Positions 11,950 to 25,300 of a stretch of 64,000 bases of DNA are shown here, in pieces. Both the position numbers and the translations under genes were made by a program. Positions within the stretch are counted from its first letter, which is position 1. Every line of letters begins with the position of its first letter. Source of the DNA: Argopecten irradians (taxonomy: Eukaryota > Mollusca > Bivalvia > Pectinida > Pectinidae). The stretch spans positions 38,895,338 through 38,959,337 of the forward strand of contig NC_091134.1 of assembly GCF_041381155.1 (NCBI RefSeq), in the 5' to 3' direction. The notes under the pieces are model-generated. The model saw only the letters and a program-made list of their open reading frames with translations. It was not told where the DNA came from and made no database searches.

Positions 11950-14140
11950 TAAAGATTGATTGGGTGCTTGGGTTTCACATTCCATGGACAATCCCTTGGG
12001 TAAGGTATGTTTTTGACAATGTATATATTATTTCTGTTTCTGGTACATGTAGCACAAACTTTGACAAACACGTTTGATGAATGATAGAATCTATATATAA
12101 TATAGTAACAGATGTAATATATATTACAGTATTTAGTTGCAGTTTTTGGCGGATTGAAAAATACTTTAGTACATACATCTACACGAGCGTCTTACAACTA
12201 CACGTATATACCAAAATGACGATTAAAATTGTTTATACCTTTCCGAAACGGATTTTTTTATTTTTGATACGGGAATGTATAAAAACACGATTGAAAATTT
12301 TGCAGTGATGCAAAAGTTATATGCTTTATGTTAGTACTACACTTATCATCACCTGAACAATTTAATTGAAATAAATGAAATGTAATTTTCATATATAACG
12401 CAGGTCGTCTTATGTTTCCCGCCGTCGTCCTTATTACCACGCATAAAATTAAGGTCGGTCGGGTAACCCTAAACAGACATATTATTTTTTTTGGCCTTAT
12501 ATATCGAAATTCATGTCGTGCCAGGTCCCTGTGATTCCTAGAAATATTCAGTGTTGCTGTAAATATAGTTCTGAAGACCGCCAGCCAAACTTAAATTACC
12601 TGCATAACAGATAAGACTTGTACAGGTGGAGATTTCTGAGAAATATTTAGTGTGTTCCAGGAAAATATAGCACCTTTTTAAGTACATGGTAAACCTATTG
12701 AGTCGTTTAAATGGACTTCAATCTAAAAGAACGTTTAATAAATTAAACTAAACCAAGCAAATCCGATGTACATGTACATGTAGTACACTATCATTATATC
12801 TCAATAACTTGATACAACCACAAAACTTGTTATACAAATGAAAATTACGTCCCATTATTTCAAAAACTGAAAGGGCTGTGTCAAGGTGGCGTCTCCAGTC
12901 CCTTATTTTTTTAGACATAATTTGTTGACTGTTTAATGTAGTTTTTCTTGTCACCAGTTCTATCTATATCCTTGTCTACAGATGCGGCCCCTTACAATGG
13001 ACGTTTAATTTGTTTGGTTTGCTTAAATATGTGTATTTTAACTCAACGCCAGGGTCTACTCAAACAATGTCTACCTCGTAATACCTGAAGGGAAGGCAAT
13101 CAGAAAGACATATACAACCAATGTATGTTTCTTTAAAAACTTCAAAGTTACTGGACAAAAATTTTGACAAGTAATTCTCTAAACGACTTTGGGTGGTGAA
13201 TAACATATTAATTGCAACGCTTTTCCTGATTCGTCAGTATGAAAATACAGAACAGTTTAACTTTATTTAAGATAAGCTATATGTCTGCCATCGATTTGCC
13301 GACTTACGACTTAATAATGTCGATATCGTTAAGGCATTACGTCGACATCATATCGGAAGATGTCGACATAAACAGAAGAATATGTCGACTTACCACATGT
13401 ACATGCCCACATAATGATTCCAAGCTAATTATGTAGACAGTCGGTAACTCATTCATTCATTCTTTCATGTCGACATCTGGTCTTGAAAGTGGAAATCAAA
13501 GGCCACCCTTTCATAGAGCACTGTGTATATGCAGCAAAAGCCATACAGCAGAGATCGACGATAATTTTGTTAATTCAAGTTTTTATTTATTTGATTTCAA
13601 AAAAAAAAAAAAAATTGTGATCCTGCACATTCCGGCCATGAAACTGTAGCCTGCGTGTACGTAGCTGTTAGCCCGAGCTAAGGAAGTGTACAACGAATTA
13701 TTAATATATATAACCGTGGGTTGAAAATTCGTTTCAAAGCTGTGTGTGTGTTTTGTTGATTGGCATTCGTACCAAGTCCATGTAGTACATACCGTACTAT
13801 ACTATATTAAAAGAATGAATGAAAAAAAAAAAAAAAAAAAAAAAAAAGATTTTTTTATGTTGTATTTTCTTGTGAATCCCGAAAAATACCAGTTACGTAA
13901 TTTAAAAGCCATAAAGGTCACAGTACAGGTACACAATACACATTGGGAAACCAGCTTTACTTGTTAGCTTGGCCTGTCCATATATATATACATAAATATT
14001 TACATCCCTCGATGCACTTATATAAAGGCACAACGAATTTTTGTTACGGTCTTAATGGTCAGATTCAACCTTTGGGCTAAAAATCCTCCAGGGACGCGGT
14101 TTTAAACTCCCAACTCGCGATACATCTGCATCTATTTTTC
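11950..14140. other. No gene seen
   Basis: AT-rich intergenic sequence with two poly(A) runs (about 13599-13614 and 13823-13846) and a cluster of GTCGAC-type palindromes between 13320 and 13475. None of the short open frames has a recognisable domain. Confidence 0.5.
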
Positions 14141-14146
14141 GTAGTA

Positions 14147-14808
14147 AAAACATGCGTTCTTTGTAGTCAAACGTAGTAAAAAAAAAGTCACGTGCTTATA
14201 CCTCATTCATGCCATTGGCCGGAATATACAATTGTGTTATGGGTAACTAGTGATCACGTGATTTTGTGTTTACTTCCAAATATGGTGATAGTTTGCTTGC
14301 CATTTCTTCGGAGAAATTTATTTATTTGAAAAATATTTAGACTCCAAAATGTTATTAATATTGCATGCATATCATTTTGACTTGCACATATGCACTGTTT
14401 TACTAAAAATAATGAACTGAATGAGTTGTAAAACTGCCATTTTCACGTTTTGTAAATAAATGATATAATACGAATTGACCAATTCAATAGGTCTAACCGT
14501 CTAATCTAAAATCAGCGAAGATCGGCTACTCCCGGCTAAATTCGTAGAATTCTAAATTTATATTTATATATTTTATTACCTGCTTTAGGGTTCAGAACAT
14601 ATACATATAACACAGAGAAAATAAGGCCAAATTATGTATAAATACCAGGTCAGAGAAATCACTCTATTTGGAAGTAAACACACACTCATGTGATCACTAG
14701 TTACCCACTAATACAATTCCATATTTATTTCGGCCAATGGCATGAATGAGGTATAATCACGTGACTTGTTTTACTACGTTTTACTACAAAGAACGCGTGC
14801 TTTGTACC
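14147..14808. mobile_element. Foldback element with ~140-bp inverted arms
   Basis: The left arm (about 14147-14285) and right arm (about 14660-14808) are inverted copies. They share CATGCGTTCTTTGTAGT, CTCATTCATGCCATTGGCC, GGGTAACTAGTGATCAC and TGTTTACTTCCAAATA, with a few indels. The centre of about 375 bp has no open frame of note. Just outside, a similar AAATCCTCC...GTGGTTT word occurs on both sides in direct orientation. Confidence 0.75.
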
Positions 14809-14809
14809 A

Positions 14810-16045
14810 TTATGGGGGAAATCCTCCGCGGATCGTGGTTTCATTTCCACCATTTGAAATTGTTAGCAATACTATCATATCATAGTTTATTTTCCATATT
14901 ATTTCCAAACAAATAGTTATAAGTTTCCGCATAGCCCACTTAGCTTTTTGGGAATCTAATACATACATGTATGTACACATATACTAAGAAACACGGGCTT
15001 ATGTGCTTACATGGCAGCTTCCCGCCTGGTAAATTGGGACCTAGGACCTAACTCATTATGCTTCGGTAGGTTCCGTACGAAAATGTATCATTTTGTTTCT
15101 TCATAGATTGAAAGGTCTCAAGGCCCTCTACCAATATTGTGAATTTCATGGCCCTGGGGTCTCGGGAATTTTCCCCAGGGGATAGGGTCTTTACCATAGT
15201 TTATATAGGGAAACACATTTATGAGCATTATTTGCTCAATTTTCATAGGAAAACAGATGTAATGGAATCAAATACTCTTCATATATTAAAAGGTTAAATG
15301 GATATCATCACTGGCTGATTTCATGGGCCTGATAGGCCAATATATGGTGCTTATATACAGTGTATGTATTTGTTTCATTCTGTATCCTAACTCGGGTGAC
15401 CAATCAGGAAAAAACATGCATGGCTGACAGGTGGCTATGTGTTTTGTTATTCCTGCTATATAGACTTTATTTTTAGTTTTCCCATGTTATAAAACATTTC
15501 CAAGAGGAAAGAAAAAGGTAAAAAATTACAGAAATAGAGAAAAGATCCATCTTTTATTGGCATGATTTACATCAGTCAGTAGTGGGTACCAAGTTCATTA
15601 AACTTTTTAAATGTGCAACTGCAGGGGCGTAGGAAGAAAAGGGTCCTCCTGCACATTTTTTTTGTACTTCATTTTAGAAAATTTTGCAGCTTTGCGGCGC
15701 ATTTCCTAAAAGTTCAAGCACGTAATGTTCAAACCTTTAATAATAAAAATTCAATACACATGAACTAGACTAAAAATGTCCATCAAGGGATTCTACTATT
15801 TCAAAAATGTTTCTTAAAATATTAAATTGTTTATATGTCTAAGCAAGACAATTAAATCAATTCATTATTTGTTTTAGTTAAACAACAATGTGCTGATGGT
15901 GTGAAGTCGTATGTTCAGATCGAGCAGGGTTGCATAATGATATGACGACATTCACAATTATAATTTCTAAATGCATGTACATGTAAATGTAAATCGAAAA
16001 ATTACCACGTTAAGAACGCATTAAAATCCTCAAAATACACCGTAA
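14810..16045. other. No gene seen
   Basis: A patch near 15110-15200 (ATGGCCCTGGGGTCTCGG) looks like a dispersed repeat. Otherwise nothing is supported. Confidence 0.4.
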
Positions 16046-16049
16046 AACT

Positions 16050-16335
16050 CATCTTGGCCATTCCAAATCGTAATATTTTTCGCGGGAGAGACCCCCGGAC
16101 CCCCAGAACACCAAAGTCTCGAGCATTCGGCGCTCGCAAAATCATCAAAATCGTAATTTTTTTTCCGGGGGGAGATCCCCGGACCCCCAAAACACCAATA
16201 TCTCGCGCATTCGGCGTTCGTAAAATCATCAAAATACATCGTAAAAATTATCTCAGCCATTCTAAATCGTAATTTTTTTTCCGGGAGAGACCCCCGGACC
16301 TCCAAACACCAAAATCTCGACTCTTCGACGCTCGC
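16050..16335. repeat. Degenerate ~100-bp tandem repeat, about three copies
   Basis: Each unit holds a GGGAGAGACCCCCGGACC-like palindromic core, then CACCAAAATCTCG and a TTCGGCGCTCGC-like end. Open frames over it (RTPNARDIGVLGVRGS repeats) arise from the repeat. Confidence 0.75.
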
Positions 16336-16908
16336 ACGCCATTTTGCATAGACGCGTCGCAAGATACTGGTGATACTTAACGTTACACTAGCGTGACGTC
16401 GAACGTTAAGTATAAATACGGACAACGGCATGGATAAAAAATGGCATATAAAGAAATTTCCAATATAGAAATACAAAAGTTATATATGTATCGAATCCTT
16501 TTAATATGACCTATAAGACCATGTATATAAAATGTATGTATATACATCTGTATATTGTGTCTGTATCTGACTTTTCTTTGATTTTAATCGAATTAAAAAT
16601 TCCTGTAATGTTTCTCTTGTGCTTGAATGGAGTTTCCAATATTCATGTTGAGGACTAAATCATATTTCATCTAAATTTTTATAATATATAACCATGTTAA
16701 AAAACACTGGTGTGTTCATATAGGGTGTTTGTTTTGAATCTTTATAATTGATTTAAACTCATTCTCCCCCTGAAGACACATTTAGACTCTTCTTAATCAA
16801 AGACTTGGACCAGTCTATTATGAAATTTCAGGGGTGATTGAGTTAAGGATCTAGAGTCTCTATATCAACCATTTTTAGTTGTCAATATTTCCACAGCCAA
16901 TATTTCCT

Positions 16909-17345
16909 AACCTGAAATTGACCTGAAATTGACCTGAAAGGAGCAGAAAAGTCAATTTCAGGTTAAAAAAACTAACATGAATTTCAAATTAAAATTCGCT
17001 GAGGTCAAATTCTGGTCAAATTCATGTGAAATTCTGGTCAAATTTCATGTTAGTTTTTTTAACCTGAAATTTACCTCAAATTATATTCTGGTTAATTTCA
17101 TGTAAAATCCTGGTCAATTTCATGTTAGACTTTTAACCTGAAATTGACCTCAATTTTCTGAGGTCATTTTCAGGTAAAATTCTGGTCAAATTCATATGAA
17201 ATTCTGGTCAATTTCAGGTTAGATTTTTAACCTTAAATTGACTTTTCTGCTCCTTTCAGGTCAATTTGACCAGAAAAAAATCTTGACCAGAAATTAACCT
17301 GAATTTCAGGTCAATTTTTCTTCATGTCATTTTCAGGTCAATTTT
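16909..17345. repeat. Palindromic repeat block built on AACCTGAAATTGACC
   Basis: The words TGACCTGAAATT, GGTCAATTTCAGG and ATTCTGGTCAAATT recur many times in both orientations. The outer parts pair: GACCTGAAAGGAGCAGAAAA (16932 onward) is the inverse of TTTTCTGCTCCTTTCAGGTC (17243-17262). A long hairpin or foldback MITE is likely. It ends about 80 bp before the MULE-like gene. Confidence 0.7.
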
Positions 17346-17426
17346 AGTGTCAATGCCATTTCCAGGTAAATGGTTCACTTGCATCACGGTATTGTTAGAA
17401 TTTGTAGCCATTTCTGAGCATATCAG

Positions 17427-19879
17427 GTGTTGGGGATGTCCGGGTTGACGACCAGCGACACCTGATGTTCGCCACAGACACCCAACTAGACCTTCTTCGA
17501 CGAGCACGCCGATGGTAAGTATTTCAATTCATTTTATTCATAATTACAACATTTTAGATATACAATTAATATTACAAAAGAGTTTTCAATTTTTTCCAAT
17601 TCAAATGTCTCAACTTAATTTTCCAGTTCCATTCTTTAATTGCATATCACAATGACTCATTAAATAATATACTGTTATTTAAATTATCTCATTTTTTTAA
17701 ACTAGGTACATGGATGGAACCTTCAAGATCCGGAAGGAACCCTTCATCCAGCTTTGGAGTGTCCATGCTTTTCTTCAGAAGGACGGTCAGACGAAGCAGG
17801 TGTCCCTTCTTTTCGTTTTGGTGTCTCGGCAGCGAGCTAGGGACTACGTCCAGGTTATTTAGTACAAGATATCTTGACATCTCATGAAAATTTATCTATA
17901 CCAAATAAATATAATAATTCTTCTAGACAACCTCCTTAACAATACAATGTACATACAAATAAACACATATAGACTTATAATATGGTTAATTTGATGTAAA
18001 ATTATTACTGTATACATATATATATATATGTAAATATGGTGATAAGATAACAAAAATTATGATTTATTCTAACTCTTTCAGGTTCTTCGTCCACTCCAGG
18101 AGCTTCTTGGGGATTCACAGGTTGAGGGCGTCGTTATGGACTTCGAGGCCGGTGAGTATATTAACGCCATTACTGTATATCGTTAGTGAATGTGCTTGAA
18201 ATCTTTTCATTCTAAGAACGTATGTATTTCATATATAAATATGTGATATAAATAACTTACAAATTTAACAATCGAAGTATATAATTGTATACTTTCATTA
18301 TGATAATAGAATGGTATTTATACATGTAGACAATTTCATTAAGTATGTAATATTCATATGTAGTATATATATATATATTTAATTGTGTAGCATGCTGGAA
18401 CGCCGTGAAGGAAGTGTTTCCTGATGTAGCCATCCACGGCTGCTCCTTCCACTGGGGTCAGGCAGTCATGAGGAAGGTCAGCGCACACATATATGCGAAG
18501 AGAAGGCGAGTTGTGAGATAAGCACTTAGCACTATAAGCACCATAGTTTCAATAATAAGTATTCTCAATTTGAACATGACACACAGCGTTATCAGTAATT
18601 AGCGATTGTAGTATTTTTAAATGGTTTCATAAAGTCACGTCGTACGGAATACATTTAGGTACAAAAAAATAACTATATATATATATATATATATATGACT
18701 AATTTTTTTTAATACATTTCAGGTGTCCATGGCTACATCAGGAAGTTACTTGCCCTCCCATTCCTACCCGCCAACCAGATCTCTCCAGCCTTCCATAGAC
18801 TTTCTGCCTTGGCGACTACTCCAGAACTGCGGCAGCTGGTGGAGTACCTTGATCGTTTTTGGTTTCGGAGCAGCGTCTGGTCTCCAGCCAACTGGTGTGT
18901 CTTTCGCCAGTCAGTCCGGACCAACAACGACGTGGAAGGTATGCATAAATTCAGCGAAATAAATGATTTACAATGACTACCCTATAATGCAATGTAATTG
19001 ATTATTACAGTTCAGTAGCATGTATTAGAGAAAAAAAAAAAAACATAATGAACATGAAGATTTTGTTTTTTAGCTCGCCTATTCGAAGAATAGGGGGAGC
19101 TAATGTTGTCACCCCGGCGTCGGCGTCAGCGTTGGCGTCCCATTTCACGTTAAAGTTTTTGAGCAAGTTTCTGTTTCGTCAATTGTTTAAGCTTTAATCA
19201 TCATAAATGTTTATGATTTTATTTTCCTAATGTGTATGGATGCTGAACGTGATAATACAACCAATTTGGGGCCCTTTAGGTTTTTTTGAGTCTGTTAATT
19301 TGTCATATTTCCATGTTAAAGTTTTTGAGCAAGTTTCTATTTTGTCAATTGTTTAAGCATAAGTCATCATAAATGTTTATGATTTTATTTTCCTAATGTG
19401 TATGGATGCTGAACGTGATAATACAACCAATTTGGGGCCCTTTAGGTTTTTTTTGAGTCTGTTAATTTGTCATATTTCCATGTTTAAATAGTAAATACTT
19501 GAACATCAACTTCTTCTGAATAGGCGAGCTTTGCTGTTCTCCAACAGCTCTTGTTTTATTTCAATATTTCAATGTTCTATTTTTTAAATCTCGCCTTGAA
19601 ACAAGTATATATACATGTAACAATGAACTTAAATATCTGTTTTATTGTTTTAGGTTGGCATCGACAGTCAGAGCCAACCTTCCATTTTATCTTCTGGTGC
19701 CGCTGTTGAAGAGGGAGGCCGACCTTCTGAGAGCAACCTTGCCCGTCATCAGACAACCACGTACCGACGGATACAGGGAGCCATCTCCGACCTGGTTGAC
19801 CAGCTGGAGGGAGACCGACCGCCTGTCCACATCTGATTTCCTGAGGAAGGTCGGCGGGATTTACGCTCCGCGGGAGTAG
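17427..19879 (+). pseudogene. Split MULE transposase-like gene, broken
   Basis: Exon-like blocks are 17427-17514, 17706-17853, 18082-18151, 18391-18476 (or extending to about 18515), 18723-18938 and 19654-19879. They spell a MULE-type transposase domain: LRRARRW joined to YMDGTFKI, HAFLQKDGQTKQV, VVMDFEA, VAIHGCSFHWGQAV, YIRKLLALPFLP, then VRTNNDVEG joined to WHR and NLPFYLLVPLLKREA. DGTF and DFEA carry the first acidic residues, and CSFHWGQ is the zinc-linked part of the family signature. The first three junctions keep frame. The junction into 18723 needs one extra base with any visible GT donor, and the last exon changes frame right after WHR. Two lesions argue for a decayed gene, although an unseen microexon could explain the first. 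The final stop is the TAG at 19877-19879. Confidence 0.7.
19070..19554 (-). mobile_element. Pearl/Helentron-like non-autonomous element with duplicated core
   Basis: Read on the minus strand it starts ACAAGAGCTGTTGGAGAACA (a hairpin). It then has a core of two ~166 bp copies (second start near 19316) and a GACGCC-rich tract. It ends in a hairpin CCTATTCTTCGAATAGG followed by CGAGCTAA. It lies in the last intron of the broken MULE-like gene. Confidence 0.65.
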
Positions 19880-22060
19880 GCTAATCGGTGACATGTCATG
19901 AAAATTAATAGAAATTTTCGGTGTTGACATTTTCGTGGTATTCATTTTCGGTGTCGGATTGGACAAAATATAGTGTATAGTGTAGGACGTTTTCGGACTG
20001 ATATTCATATGGTATTTTTCGGCTTTAGAGACTAAATTTAATTTATAAAATGTTTGGCTCTTACAAAGGAGGCCTCCACGTGGCAAGAGCTGGTAACGAT
20101 GTGCACGGTTTTCTTAAAAAAAAGAAGAAAGAAAACCGTATACATCGGCTAACTTCCTCTAATAAATTAACAAGTCATCATATATAGAAAAGTGTGTTGT
20201 TCGAAATACAAATTCCATTTTTTGTTTGGGCTGCTTTCCTTGATACTCTCTAAACTATTCAATCACACAAAAATAACTTTTAATTAAAGTTATGTTTAAT
20301 AATGCTAAGACAGAGTAAAAAAAAACAATTAAAAATCATTAGAAAAAATACATAACATAGTTACATTGGTGTTACTATATAACTTATGGATAGGGCCGAT
20401 TTTACTCTGGGCCGATTTCACTTGGATATTCCTGGGCCGATTTTGCGCTGGGTCGATTTAACCAAATACCGTTGCAATCACACTGCTGAGGAATGTTTGG
20501 TGAGTTTGGTCATTTGTATCTAATCTTGTAGGAAACAGATTTTTACAGTTGAAGAATATTAATCAAAATGTGACCATTGAATTGGTTTTTTCCTTGACAT
20601 TTTCAACTTTACTGACCATAAGGAATGAGTGTGACCACCCAAAAGTAGCAGAGGCGGCTTAACTACTTCTAAACCATGAACTTCGTGGATATAAAGGACC
20701 GCATCCAGTTCATAGCAAAGGAGCTTATGGCCCTTAACATTCCAAATGATCAGGTCACGAGGCTACTGGGTTGCAGCATCCGCACATGTTTATAACCTCC
20801 TTCAACACGTACAGTCGGGTAATGCTACCATCAGGAGACAACCTAGCGAAGTCTTATAAGAAATTACAGAATAGAAATCAATTGTCTGACAAAAAAGTCA
20901 CATTTTAACAAGTATTCTTCACCATAGCATATTGTTTAAGTTTTATATATATACGTACATGTTGTAAATACATTTATATATTAAAAGAAGAAACGACAAT
21001 CACAGATTGTTTTGCCACTTCATAATAGCTTTAAACGATTCACATTCAAAGAGGTTCACCTTCTTCAACTCTTTTTTTTTCTAGGAACTTCGACTTTAGT
21101 GGGTCGATTTTTTCGTAGAGGATCTGCTACACAGCATAGAACCCTCCTCCCCGGCGATTTACGTCGGTACTGTTGTGTTGTCTAATTGACAAATAAAATA
21201 CTCAACGCCATCGATATCTTCTCACAGCAAAACATGTATTCAGAAGACTGCAAGACCCGGATGGGATCATACATTTTACAGATTGGACAATACATACGGA
21301 ACGCACTATCATAACATACGGAACGCACTACTATAACATATACAACAGTACCTCCCTTGTGTGGTGGCATATTTACATCTAGTAAGTTTTTTGTGACTGA
21401 TATATTCGGAATCACGTGTACCAAACGTCAGTATCCAAAACCATCTCAAAATGCAGATAATAGCTTTATGATCCTAGCTCTATTCAAATCCTGATTTTCT
21501 CACTCTCGCTTCAGGGGGTACATATGTACCTATTTCCGGGGTCATTACCACACGGTGTGCATATATAGTCTACATTTGAATTTAATACTTAAGGCGTAAT
21601 GAGAAGGTCAGAATTTTATTTTTTTACACGATATATATTTTAAAAGATGTCTAAAATTGTTAATTAATCTAGGTACAAGAGCTTGACGTGTCTGTCAATA
21701 ATATTTATAGCATAAAATTCTGAAAGTTTCAACCTAGTATGACCGGCATTTTCCCAAGATATCTGTCATCAAGTGTCACCATGTGCCAATTATATACATC
21801 CTGGTCATGGGTTGGGGTAAAAACATTATTTTTTACACAGGATCCTGGAGCAATAAAAACTTCAGAAAATTCAATATCTTACACCATAACAGTTAAAATG
21901 ACATATACACTACACATCTACATTAAATTTGTTGGCAAATACCAAGTTCACAGGGGCATGCTGCATGTTTTCATAAAATACATACATTTCTGAAGAGACT
22001 TCATTCGTGGGTACTGAAACCGGAAGTATGTAATTGTGGTCTCAGTCCTATTATTGATAA
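19880..22060. other. No convincing gene
   Basis: GGGCCGATTT-type words repeat near 20393-20460. A 39-residue open frame at 20676-20795 (IAKELMALNIPNDQVTRLLG) has a helix-turn-helix feel but no support. A 24 bp tandem duplication of ACATACGGAACGCACTA lies near 21288-21335. Confidence 0.4.
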
Positions 22061-22242
22061 TGTGGTAGATGTTATGTATTTGCTAATTCTAGCTATCCTA
22101 GGCCTAGTGGTTATTTAGTATGACCTCATGATCATGGTTTATTGATATACCCATGTTGTTATACCATGTACAAGCGCCTAGTAGACCTTGAATAAATGAC
22201 TTTAGTTGGACCGGATCTGAGATATGAGTCGTGTTTACAACA
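22061..22242 (+). repeat. Probable 5' LTR of the Ty3/Gypsy element
   Basis: The segment starts TGTGGTAGATG, ends ACAACA and contains GAATAAATGA (a poly(A)-like signal). It is directly followed by a primer binding site. Without a second LTR for comparison the left edge is a guess. Confidence 0.5.
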
Positions 22243-22254
22243 TGGTGTCAGAAT
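22243..22254 (+). promoter_or_regulatory. Primer binding site, tRNA-Leu type
   Basis: TGGTGTCAGAA matches the complement of the 3' end of animal tRNA-Leu (...TTCTGACACCA) and lies immediately after the LTR. Its position upstream of gag supports minus-strand priming. Confidence 0.55.
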
Positions 22255-22335
22255 TTTGACGAACTCTGCAGCAATCGGCAGCCATCGAGCTATAAATCCT
22301 ATGTGAATAGTCCTTAAACACGACGAGAAGTCACG

Positions 22336-25300
22336 ATGGATATTTTAGCCGGACATACACCTCAGATGGATTGGGGTAAAACCGATCTAGTGACCACGTG
22401 GAAAAGTTTTAAACAACACGTGGAGTTCTCAGGACCGCTCAAAAAGAAAGATGAAGTAGAGAAATGTTCTTATTTCATGCTTTGGATTGGTGAAAAGGGC
22501 AGAAACATTTACTCAACATGGACGTTGACCGCAGATGAAGGTAAGCTCCTGAAAACTTACTACGATCGTTTCGAGTCCTATGTGAAACCAAGATCCAACG
22601 TAATCTACAATCGCTATCGATTTCATAGTAAACAACAAAGTGAAGGCGAAACATTTGAACAATTTGTTACTGAACTTCAAGTACTCTTGAAAGATTGTAA
22701 CTATGACAACAGCGACGAGATGGTTAGGGACCACATTGTCTTTGGAGTTAAAAATCCCAAGGTACGTGAAAAACTGATAAATATTGGATCAGATTTGACC
22801 CTAGCCAAGGCACTTGACACAGCTAGAAATTATGAACTCAGTCATGCTCAAGCCAGAGATATGTCCAAGATTGATTTGGAAGAAGTAAACATGGTTGCGA
22901 AATCTAAATTTAAGAAGAAATCTGCTGTGAGCGTGAAGCCGAAAAAAACTATCACTGACAATGATGATGAATGTGGTAGATGTGGATATAGCAAGAAACA
23001 CAAAGTCTGTCCAGCCATTGGCCAAACCTGCAAAAAATGCAAATTAAAGGATCACTTTGCGAAAAAATGTAGATCAAAGAAGAAAAAAATCAACATGATT
23101 AATGTTCAGAAGTCAGAAGACAGTTCAGAAGATGAATTATATGTAGGCTCGATCAAGCGCGACCACACAGAAGTCACCGAATGGACTCAGACGATAAACG
23201 TGGAGGATTGTGAAATAAACTTTCAATTAGATACTGGGGCAGCCTGCAATGTCCTAAGTTATCAGAACGTGAAAGATTTGAACAAGTTGTCCGACCTCAA
23301 GTCTACCAGTGTTCCGTTACGTTCCTACTCAGGACACAAGATGATACCAAAAGGGGTAGTAACTCTTGATTGTAAGTACAAAGGTACCCAGTACAACACA
23401 GTTTTCCAGGTTGTGGACAGTACGAACATAAAGCCAATTCTTGGAGCAAAGGCCTGTGAGGACATGGGTTTGGTGGCTAGAATGTATCGCATAGAACAAA
23501 CCCACAAGAACATTCCGGACGACATAGTCAAGGACTATGGATCTCTTTTCAAAGGTATCGGATGTATGCCAGGAGTACATACTATCAAGACGGACCCTGG
23601 TGTAAAACCAGTTATACACCCTCCAAGGAAGATACCGTTAGCCCTAAAGGCAAAGGTGAAAGCGGAACTAGACAGAATGGAGGCTGAAGGCATAGTGGTA
23701 AAGCAAAACGAACCGACTCCATGGGTGAACTCTATGGTTTCCGTAGCTAAGCCAAACGGGAAAGTACGCTTATGTATTGATCCAAGGGACTTGAATGTCG
23801 CGATTCAACGGGAACATTACCCCATGAAAACGATCGAGGACGTACTCGCAGAGATACCCAACGCCAAAGTCTTTACAAAACTTGACGCGACGTCAGGGTT
23901 TTGGCAATTACGCCTAGACAGTGAAAGTGCAAAATTGTGTACATTTATCTCACCATTATGATTTGGCCGATACAGCTTCACGAGACTTCCATTCGGTATT
24001 AAGAGTGCACCGGAAGTGTACCAACGTGCTATCACAGAAATTTTCGCAGGTCTCGAGGGATGTGAGGCAATAGTTGATGATATCCTTATTTGGGGAACCA
24101 ACCTCGAGGAACATGACGCTAGACTACAGAGAGTCCTGGACCGGGTGAAGGAATATAACCTCCGATTGAGTCCTGACAAGTGTGAGTTCAGGAAAAGTAA
24201 ACTTACATATGTAGGTCATGTGCTCAGTGACCAAGGTGCTAAGCCTGACGAGTCTAAAGTCCGCGCAGTGATTGAAATGACAGCACCAACATGCAAGAAA
24301 GAACTACAAACTTTTCTAGGATTCGTACAATACCTGGGTAAGTTCGTGCCCAACTTATCAGAGGTTAGTGCACCACTGAGAGAACTTTTGCAGAAAACCA
24401 CAGAGTGGTGGGACGACGCTCAAGAAAATAGCTTCAAGCGACTCAAACAGCTAGTAACGCAAGCACCAATTCTGTGCTATTACAACCCTGAAAAGGAACT
24501 GACGTTAACAGTCGACGCAAGCGCAAAGGGCTTAGGAGCAGCAATTATACAGGAAGGAAAACCTGTTGCTTATTCATCAAGGGCCTTAACCCCTGCACAA
24601 CAGAATTACGCTCAAATTGAGAAGGAGGCGTTAGCCATAGCCTTTGGATGTCAGAGATTTCATCAATTCATATACGGACGCCAGGTTACCGTAGAGAGTG
24701 ACCATAAACCGCTTCAGTCGATATTCCGTAAACCGTTGATGACAGCGCCACCTAGACTGCAACGAATATTGCTAACATTGCAGAAGTACGACTTGAACGT
24801 TGTATACAAACCCGGTAAGGAGATGTTCATTGCGGACACTCTTAGCAGAGCGTTCTTACCTGAAAGCTCAGACGACATCGTTCCAGATTTGACGATAAAC
24901 TCTTTGCTAACCTCGTATCTACCTGTATCTCCAGTAATGTACCGTAAACTACAAGAGGAGACAGCAAAGGACAGAGAGTTACAGACACTTCAGGATGTTG
25001 TGTTAGAAGGTTGGCCAGGAACCAAAGTTGAGGTAGTGACGGAGATTCTACCCTACTGGAATTTCAGAGATGAAATATCGTGTGTGGATGGTTTGTTTTA
25101 CAAGAACCACAAACTCATCATTCCAAAATCCATGCGTCCAGAAATGCTGAAAATTATTCACAAATCTCATCTAGGAATAGTCAAGTCCAAATCCGTAGCG
25201 AGAGACATTCTTTACTGGCCAGGTATGGCGACGGATATTGAGAACACTGTCCAGAGGTGTTCTGTGTGTGCGGAAACCCCTCAAGGGAATCCGAAAGAGC

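Noticed and set aside
16002-16476. 148-codon frame with VLGVRGSLP repeats
   Set aside because: Arises from the degenerate GGGAGAGACCCCCGG tandem repeat.
20676-20795. 39-residue helix-turn-helix-like frame
   Set aside because: Too short, with no neighbours or conserved signature to support it.
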